DNA of 64,000 bases from Atrina japonica (taxonomy: Eukaryota > Mollusca > Bivalvia > Pterioida > Pinnidae). The notes beneath the pieces were generated by a model. That model made no database searches, was not told where the DNA came from, and saw only the letters and a list, made by a program, of their open reading frames with translations. Both the position numbers and the translations under genes were made by a program. Positions 58,170 through 64,000 of this stretch are shown here, in pieces. The stretch is taken from the NCBI GenBank assembly GCA_030159075.1, contig BROG01000232.1, forward strand, positions 496,001 through 560,000, read 5' to 3'. How positions within the stretch are numbered: position 1 is the stretch's first letter; the number at the start of each line of letters is the position of its first letter.

Positions 58170-59068
58170 ATGGAAGAGATCTATTACAGTCGATATGGGG
58201 GAAACAAAGGAAAAACAGCCATCAAGGAAATTGGCTAAAGCAGCTAAAGGTCAGCGAAAAGGGGAAGCGTTCGATTTCCTGAAAAAACAAGACGTGTGGG
58301 GCAAATATATCTACCGCACCTTAGATAAGAAAATCGTACGACCTAAATTCGAACACGTGAAAGAAAACGACATTCACCAGGCCGATCTATTGTTTTTACC
58401 ACATGATAAAGTGGGTAGGAAAACGTATAAATACGCGTTAACGGTAGTAGACATGCGTACTCGATACAAAGAAGCGGAACCTTTAACGACCAAAGACAGT
58501 AAAGAAGTGGCCGATGCTTTCGAAAAAATTTACGAAAGACGTTTAACGTTTCCAAAATTATTACAAGTCGATCCCGGTCGCGAATTCATGGGTGCCGTCT
58601 CCAAATTAATGTCTAAACACGACACGAAAATAAGAAGGGGAAGAGTCGACGTTCATCGCGACCAAGCCATCGTCGAACGATTTAACAGAACATTGGGAGA
58701 ACAGCTGTTTACCTATCAATACGACCAAGAGATGACATCTAAGGATAGAAACAGAGAATGGGTGGGGGAGGGGGGGTGGGGTTACCCAACGTCGTGTGAA
58801 AGCGATCAACGACGAGACTAAACCTCCCGAAGCGATAAAACCTTCTACCGAAGGTTCGATTACCAGTAGCCCGTTTAATAAAGTTAGATATCTCTATCAA
58901 CCTGGAGAGTGGGAAGGTGGAAAACATAGGGCAACCGATCCCATTTGGAGCGTAGACAAATACGACGTCGATCGTCAATTTAGAATGCAGGGTATAGACG
59001 TCCATTACTTAAAAGAACCTGCTCCTCAGAGAAATTTCGTTCGAGAAGAGTTGATGGTTGTGGATTAA
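58170..59068 (+). pseudogene. Polinton integrase (retroviral-type DDE), frameshifted
   Basis: It inserts the element's DNA into the genome with a 6-bp duplication. The start is ATG at 58,170 (MEEIYYSRYGG, a usual Polinton integrase start) after TATAAAGTAAA. A shift near 58,236 leads into the main frame. Catalytic residues: Asp in HQADLLFLP, Asp in LQVDPGREFMG and Glu in AIVERFNRTLG, in D,D,E order of rve-type integrases. A second shift near 58,765 sits in a G-run. The C-terminal part follows: VRYLYQPGEWEGGKHRATDP and RNFVREELMVVD, with TAA at 59,066. Catalytic residues are intact; only the frames are broken. Confidence 0.85.
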
Positions 59069-59096
59069 TTTATTATCTATATAAATAATAAATTGT

Positions 59097-62000
59097 TTAT
59101 TTCAATGCATAAGTATGAATACGATCCTCTCGAATGTAGACTTTTGTATCCAGAGGATCTAACGCCGTTTTATCTTGTTTGATCCCGTAAATGATTGGGT
59201 TAAACGAACGTAGACTGTGCATCTCGCGCGATATCCTTACATCGTTAAAGAGAGTCTCCTTATAATCATTAAAGTTTATCGCGTTTTTCCATACGCATCG
59301 TTTCACTCCTTTCGCTCGTTTGGAAATGCTATCGTCTTTCATTAAAGTGGCGTACATTTTAGGTCTTAATCCAACGAATTCTTTGATGAGTTTTCCTCCG
59401 CATTCGTCTTTAAATTTACCGATCACCTTTTTATTTTTATCTTTGTTTCCCGGGAAGACATCGTAATTAGAAAAATCATATTCATCTTCATCTTTAAACA
59501 TGTCCTCATAGACGTCTTCCGTTTGAATTTCGACTAAAAGAGAGTCTGTATCGGTATAAAGTAAATTGCATTTATCTCTGTACTTCGCTTTTAGATGATT
59601 ATAATACCAACCATATGTCTTTTCGATAAATCCAATATCGTCATTCCACAGTAAGTGGGTTTGTCTAATTTAACGCTAGTCGATTTAAAATGAAGAAAAA
59701 CCATATCGTCGTTAATTTTAGTCAAAACCGTCGAATGATGGTGAAGCGGTCATTTTTTGAATTTTTCTATCTTCATCGTTCGCGCAAACTATTTTTAACT
59801 CGATTCTATTCCGTTTATTTTCCATGGTCTTCCCAAATACGGCATTATTCATGAGTTTGAAAAAATCCTTTTCAAAATCATTTTTAGCCCGTTGACGCAA
59901 TAGAGTGTTTTTATGGATGTAACTCGAAAGCCATGACTCTTCGTCAAATCGTTTATTCTATGAACTTTAATTAATTTTAAACCCAACTCGAGATAGAGTT
60001 TTAACGTTTCGTAATGCACGACGTATTCCTTTTTATCTCGTAGATTGGGCACGAGCTTTTTAAAACCCGTATCACACATCTCGTACTCTTTCATCAACAT
60101 TTTCTGATAAACGGAAAGATCGTCCTCGTTTACCTTTAACGTTTCTGGAGCGAGTGGATAATTGTTGTGTTCATCATGTAATTCTTTAGGATACTCTAAA
60201 TCGACTTCGAGGATGTAACCCCTTTCCTTCGGGTGGATAACATGGATCTGGTACTCCATCGATCCATTCAAATTTTTTACAGGGTAAAGGATGATTCATA
60301 GCTTCACTATAAAGAGCGTTAGCATCTAAATACATGATATACTTAGATGGTATATCATAATCTTCTAAATATTTATTGTTCGCTTTAGAATAACGTTGTG
60401 GAACGTAACTGATCCCACCTCTGATCCCTTTTTCGAACAAATAAATGCATGTCGTAATCGGTTAACAACTCTAATTCAATTTTTGAGGTGAACAACGCTG
60501 CATCCCAAGCCAAACCAGGAGCAGTGTAATAATGACACGGATCTAATTTGTAGTGTTTTAAAGAAATGTTGCGAAATTCTTCGAACACGTCGGCTAATAA
60601 GACAACATCCGATTTTACATATAAATCGTGATAATCTCCCATATCCTTACATCCGTATTTATCCCAAACGATTTGAGCATGTTCGTACTCTTTTTGAGAA
60701 ATATGAGTATCCGATAATGTACTGTAAAATTCTTCCTTCAGTGGTAAGGTGGTTTCATTAAACCTATTGAAAGAATTCATATATTCATAGGGATAGACGC
60801 CTTTTCTCGTTAAAAGCGAGGCATCCTCGAATATAGATTTCGTGATAGGATAATCATTTAAATTTTTAACTAAAGTCTCAAGACCACACGATAAGAATTG
60901 GAAACTGTCGATAAAATCTCAATTGTCCGACAGAAAAATGATAAACTTTTCATTTATTCATCGGAATGCAATTTATAGTTTCTCCCTCTTCCAATTCCAT
61001 TTCCGATAATATTAAATGGGAATCATAGCCACGAAGATTATGAAAGGATAACTGGTATATGTTTTATCATTCTTAATAATCTATTACATTTATTATGAGC
61101 CGCGCCTCGAAATTTACCAGAAATGTGACAATGATCTCTGACTTTTATGAGATCGAATTTCTCATCATTGATTTTTTTCATGATTTCGTCGAGATCAATT
61201 TTTATGGTATCGTGACGATCGCGATACCATTCTAAATCGGATAATTCATATTTTAATTCGTCCTTCTCAGAAGTCATCAAAGACGATATGCGATCGATAT
61301 CACGTTCCAAAAACACGTTCAAACTGGATAATTCTTCCTGTTCTTTAAAAGTTTCCTTCTCTTGGCCCAATATGAAAACCGCGAGCGTTGCATTCCCCGA
61401 AAATTCATCTCCGCAAATCCAACATCGTTTAGAATTCTCGAAGTTTTCCTTATCCTCGTCAGTCATACAAAGCTCTTTTTTCTTAGAAAAAATGTTGTTA
61501 ATCTTTTGTTTTTCTCGTCGTAAACTTTTTAGAAAATGTTTCACGACATTCTCCCCGCGATAAAGTTGAGGTTCTTCAATCTTATCAATACCCTTCTCAG
61601 TTCTCCAAACGACTACATAACAGTATCCCGAAGGTTGGTGATGAGATGTTTTCGTCGTTTTATCACCAGCATTTTCATTGATAGGTGAAATAATACACTC
61701 GAAATCCGCATAGATCGTGGCGTTATACGGGCTGTTTATTACCATAATTCTTAAATTTGAGAAGGTTTTTACCCTCCTCAGGCATGATGGGTTTCATAGG
61801 CGGATTGTTAATACCACTACAATCGACTATGTGCTTTTTATAAACGTCCTCGTTCGATAGTATTTTAAGACAACGAAGACATGGATATGATTTATGTCCA
61901 TCTTTTGAGGATGGAAGAAAACAATCTAGATGTATTTTTAATCCAAGGGTAGTGCCAATTATTTTTCTGGACCTTCTAACAACAATAAATTATTTCTTTA

Positions 62001-62640
62001 TCGCGAGATTTTTCTGATATATAATAAGGGAAGAAACCTCTACTTTCCATCCACCCGAGAACGTTAACTGCGAGTCCGTTATGATTTTCGAATTTAGGTA
62101 TTTGCTTTAACGGAGTTGGATAATCGATGCAATCGAAATCATGTCTATCGATAAACGGTGTATAGTTTTGAGGTCTATAATTATTATCTTTAATAGTGTC
62201 ATGATGTAAACATGCTAATACGCTATACATAAAACATCTCTGATCCTTGTTTTGAACATTTATAACAGCCTTCTTATCCGCAATCTGCTTGGGTAACTTA
62301 AAATAGGAGGACCCTAAAGGTGGATTATATTTTGTAAAATTTAAATAAATCATTTGCGCGCCCTCAATGACCCATCCCGAACCCGCTTGAACGGTTTTTT
62401 TCGAAAGAATCTATTAACTCTTCGATCATGCGTTTTAAATACGCTTTCGATTTCGTCTTCTCTTAAGATCGGATATTGTCGAGTTTTAATGAAGTTGTGT
62501 TATGAATTGTGATCCAACGTTTACACTAGATCGTTTGAAAATCGCCCTGTTCGAACTTGAATTTGGATTTTTAATGGGACCTTTTTTTAATTCTATAGAA
62601 ATTTTAGAAAATAAATCGTCTTTAGCAAAATAATCTACTT
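59097..62640 (-). pseudogene. polB: Protein-primed type B DNA polymerase of the Polinton, multiply frameshifted
   Basis: It replicates the element. In gene order on the minus strand: an N-terminal domain (FKLPKQIADKKAVINVQNKD, CFMYSVLACLHHDTI; 62,350-61,980), a C2H2-type zinc finger (CLRC...HIVDC; about 61,870), Exo I in YADFECI (61,700), then a cysteine pair CWIC and RDHCHISGKFRGAAHNKC, an endonuclease-VII-like zinc module. Exo II in HNLRGYDSHLI (61,020) and Exo III in YVKSDVVLLAD (60,640) follow. Polymerase motifs: A, YLDANALYSEAM (60,330); B, KNDFEKDFFKLMNNAVFGKT (59,880); C, LLYTDTDSLLVEI (59,560). The end is at 59,097. About eight or more frame changes and an in-frame stop occur. The 5' limit is uncertain. 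Confidence 0.88.
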
Positions 62641-62646
62641 AATGCT

Positions 62647-63030
62647 CTAAGATGTGCTCGATGTATATGATGGTGAACATCTTTTTTTATAACTCTTATA
62701 AAAATGTTTAAAACTATCGCCAAAATCCAAATAAGAACCATACATATCATCATAACGTTGCCTTTGTTTTTCTCTGACCTTGGCAACACCTTTAGAAAGA
62801 TCTGTTTGTAGAATTTTTTTATATCGAGATTTAATTAATTTACGCTGCATCTCGGTAGAAGCTTCGTCGAGTTCTTCGTTCAACGTTTGTCGTAAATTCC
62901 GTCTGACGGTTTCTCTCGTCTGCTCTTCCTTCGACGTGCCTCTCACATAATCCCAAACGGTTTCGGTCACTTTCTTATATCCCCATTTACCTGCATTATA
63001 TAAATTTTTCACGCCGCTCAAAATGTTCAT
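62647..63030 (-). CDS. Small charged Polinton protein (127 aa)
   Basis: Intact from ATG at 63,030, preceded by TATATATAAAAAC. MNILSGVKNLYNAGKWGYKK is followed by a highly charged helical middle (Arg/Glu/Lys-rich) and a Tyr-rich, then Ser-rich end. It lies just upstream of the DNA polymerase in the same direction. The basic, helical make-up and position would suit a DNA-terminal or DNA-binding protein, but I do not recognise the family. Confidence 0.55.
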   Translation of the reverse strand: MNILSGVKNLYNAGKWGYKKVTETVWDYVRGTSKEEQTRETVRRNLRQTLNEELDEASTEMQRKLIKSRYKKILQTDLSKGVAKVREKQRQRYDDMYGSYLDFGDSFKHFYKSYKKRCSPSYTSSTS

Positions 63031-63073
63031 GTTTTTATATATATAGAAAATAATGTCTTAAGAAATTTCAATT

Positions 63074-63645
63074 TTAATACCTTTTTTTAGTCTTTTCATC
63101 ACTTATAAACGTAAATTCTTCATTAGCTTGCTCTACATCCTCAATCTTTTCCTCAATAAAAACAAGATCCGTGAAAATATTAACCTCTTCAACTGTTCTG
63201 TCCAAAGAAACAGCTTCAAATGTTAAAACACACCAAACTTTATGCCATTTCCATCGATAATCAAGTGGGTCAACACGGTAATATTTCCTTCCCATAAAAT
63301 CAGGAAATTTTAATGCTTTTAAAAAATGAGTTCTTATTTTTCTTTGACGCATTTTAAGTTGGGGGCAAATATAATAATTTTTAGTGATGTCACGATGTAA
63401 AATTGCAGAATTTTTTCTTGTTTCTTTGCATGAATACCTAATTGTATATAATAATCTCTACACAGTAGTCTCTCCAATTCTACTCCACTCGATACTAAGA
63501 CGGGAGTTCTTATTCTAAGAGGTCGATAAATGCCGTCATCGTATTGATATAGCATAGTAGCGAAATCTTCATCTTTTTCGATTCTTAACTTATTTAGATC
63601 AAATTGATCGACATTAATTGTACATTCTTTACCACTCGTAGCCAT
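63074..63645 (-). pseudogene. Terminal-repeat-borne PLRIRTP protein, right copy, frameshifted
   Basis: Starts ATG 63,645 in the perfect repeat (MATSGKECTINVDQFDLNKL). It has PLRIRTPVLVSSGV, then a deletion and shift near 63,390 relative to the left copy (the segment around its IEDFINNDRSKL is missing). The other frame continues FMGRKYYRVDPLDY and KVWCVLTFEAVSLD, followed by an acidic C-terminal extension ending near 63,074 that the left copy lacks. Each end therefore preserves a part lost in the other. Confidence 0.7.
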
Positions 63646-63779
63646 TTTGTTTACTTATATAATGTCTTAAGAAAATTCAATTTTATGATACTATTTATAC
63701 CACTGGAATAAAAAGTTTTAGTGGTAAAATTGAACCATGGAATGGGAAGTGAGCCAGAACCGGTATTATACAACACACA
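63632..63779 (-). repeat. Right terminal inverted repeat
   Basis: Exact reverse complement of 45,655-45,802. Confidence 0.95.
63691..63699 (-). promoter_or_regulatory. TATA box in the right terminal repeat
   Basis: CTATTTATA on plus, TATAAATAG reading inward, 46 bp before the ATG at 63,645. Confidence 0.6.
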
Positions 63780-63785
63780 AACTAC
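63780..63785. repeat. Right Polinton target-site duplication (AACTAC)
   Basis: Same six bases as at 45,649-45,654. Confidence 0.9.
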
Positions 63786-64000
63786 CAACGAAATGTGAAT
63801 CGAACTAGATCTAAGTGAAAGTAACAAGAAACTGCAAAGTGAATTTGATCTACAAAGTCAAACACGAAATTCAATCTGATAAACTGTACTCAATTTGGCG
63901 GATTCGATGCATAAAAGGTTCGATCCATTGTTCCCAAACAATATACAAATTCCAGTAATGGGACGAGGGTGGATTCGTGTTGACAATAGCGACAAGGTTA
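63786..64000. other. Right part of the interrupted dispersed repeat and flank
   Basis: CAACGAAATGTGAATCGAAC...GTAACAAGAAACTG...TTGATCTACAAAGTC matches 40,183-40,263. Beyond about 63,865 the sequence is unassigned. Confidence 0.65.

Larger units (their letters stand above)
45655..63779. mobile_element. Polinton/Maverick (adintovirus-like) element, 18,125 bp
   Basis: Defined by 148-bp perfect terminal inverted repeats and a 6-bp target duplication. The gene set is that of Polintons: protein-primed type B DNA polymerase, retroviral-type integrase, FtsK/HerA-type packaging ATPase, double-jelly-roll major capsid protein, penton-like minor capsid protein and several small Polinton proteins. No adenovirus-type cysteine protease was recognised. 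Nearly every large gene carries frameshifts or stops, so this copy looks dead. Many shifts fall in homopolymers, and some could be assembly errors. Confidence 0.93.

Noticed and set aside
45655..63779. Integrated herpesvirus or other large animal virus
   Set aside because: Protein-primed type B polymerase, rve integrase, 148-bp inverted ends, 6-bp duplication and the small gene set identify a Polinton.

Overview
The window is animal nuclear DNA, most likely from a marine mollusc (probably a bivalve). It is AT-rich, full of (TA)n, (GA)n and (CA)n microsatellites, and has exon-intron structure. Its repeats (a tRNA-derived SINE ending in the molluscan-type GTGAAAGATTCTTGAGTGGG tail, Neptune-type Penelope elements, hammerhead-ribozyme repeats, a Polinton) are typical of molluscs. 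Species cannot be fixed from sequence alone.

Layout. 1-25 kb is mostly non-coding host DNA with microsatellites, small fold-back repeats and SINE fragments. The one host gene I can support is at 16.5-17.4 kb: two coding exons of a BAMBI-like TGF-beta pseudoreceptor (cysteine-rich ectodomain, transmembrane segment, short tail, no kinase seen). At 25.2-26.5 kb lies a tandem array of a roughly 360-bp unit. Each full unit carries a type I hammerhead ribozyme on the minus strand, and a 12-bp repeat flanks the array: the architecture of an animal retrozyme. Single copies lie near 23.3, 38.9 and 43.1 kb.

27-45 kb is a retroelement graveyard. It holds at least five fragments of a Penelope-like element. 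One is split by a nearly intact LTR retrotransposon (28,750-36,036; 5-bp target duplication, tRNA-Leu primer site). That element is Ty3/gypsy-related, but its integrase lies before the reverse transcriptase, the order of the Gmr1-like group.

45,655-63,779 is an 18.1-kb Polinton/Maverick (adintovirus-like) element with 148-bp perfect terminal inverted repeats and a 6-bp target duplication. Its insertion site can be read from an uninterrupted paralogous repeat at 40.18 kb. It encodes a packaging ATPase, major capsid protein, penton-like minor capsid protein, retroviral-type integrase, type B DNA polymerase and several small Polinton-type proteins. Most large genes are broken by frameshifts or stops. 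The ATPase has lost its P-loop, a 219-bp MITE interrupts one gene, and a C-run-riddled stretch (52.2-54.1 kb) breaks the penton gene. Three things in it are less expected: a non-coding segment with three hairpins sharing an identical core and covarying outer stems (47.76-47.89 kb); a TATA-like motif placed directly on many start codons; and a gene family carried inside both terminal repeats.

The element's genes would have worked together: polymerase and integrase for replication and insertion, capsid proteins and ATPase for particle assembly. This copy looks dead, unless many of the homopolymer indels are assembly errors.
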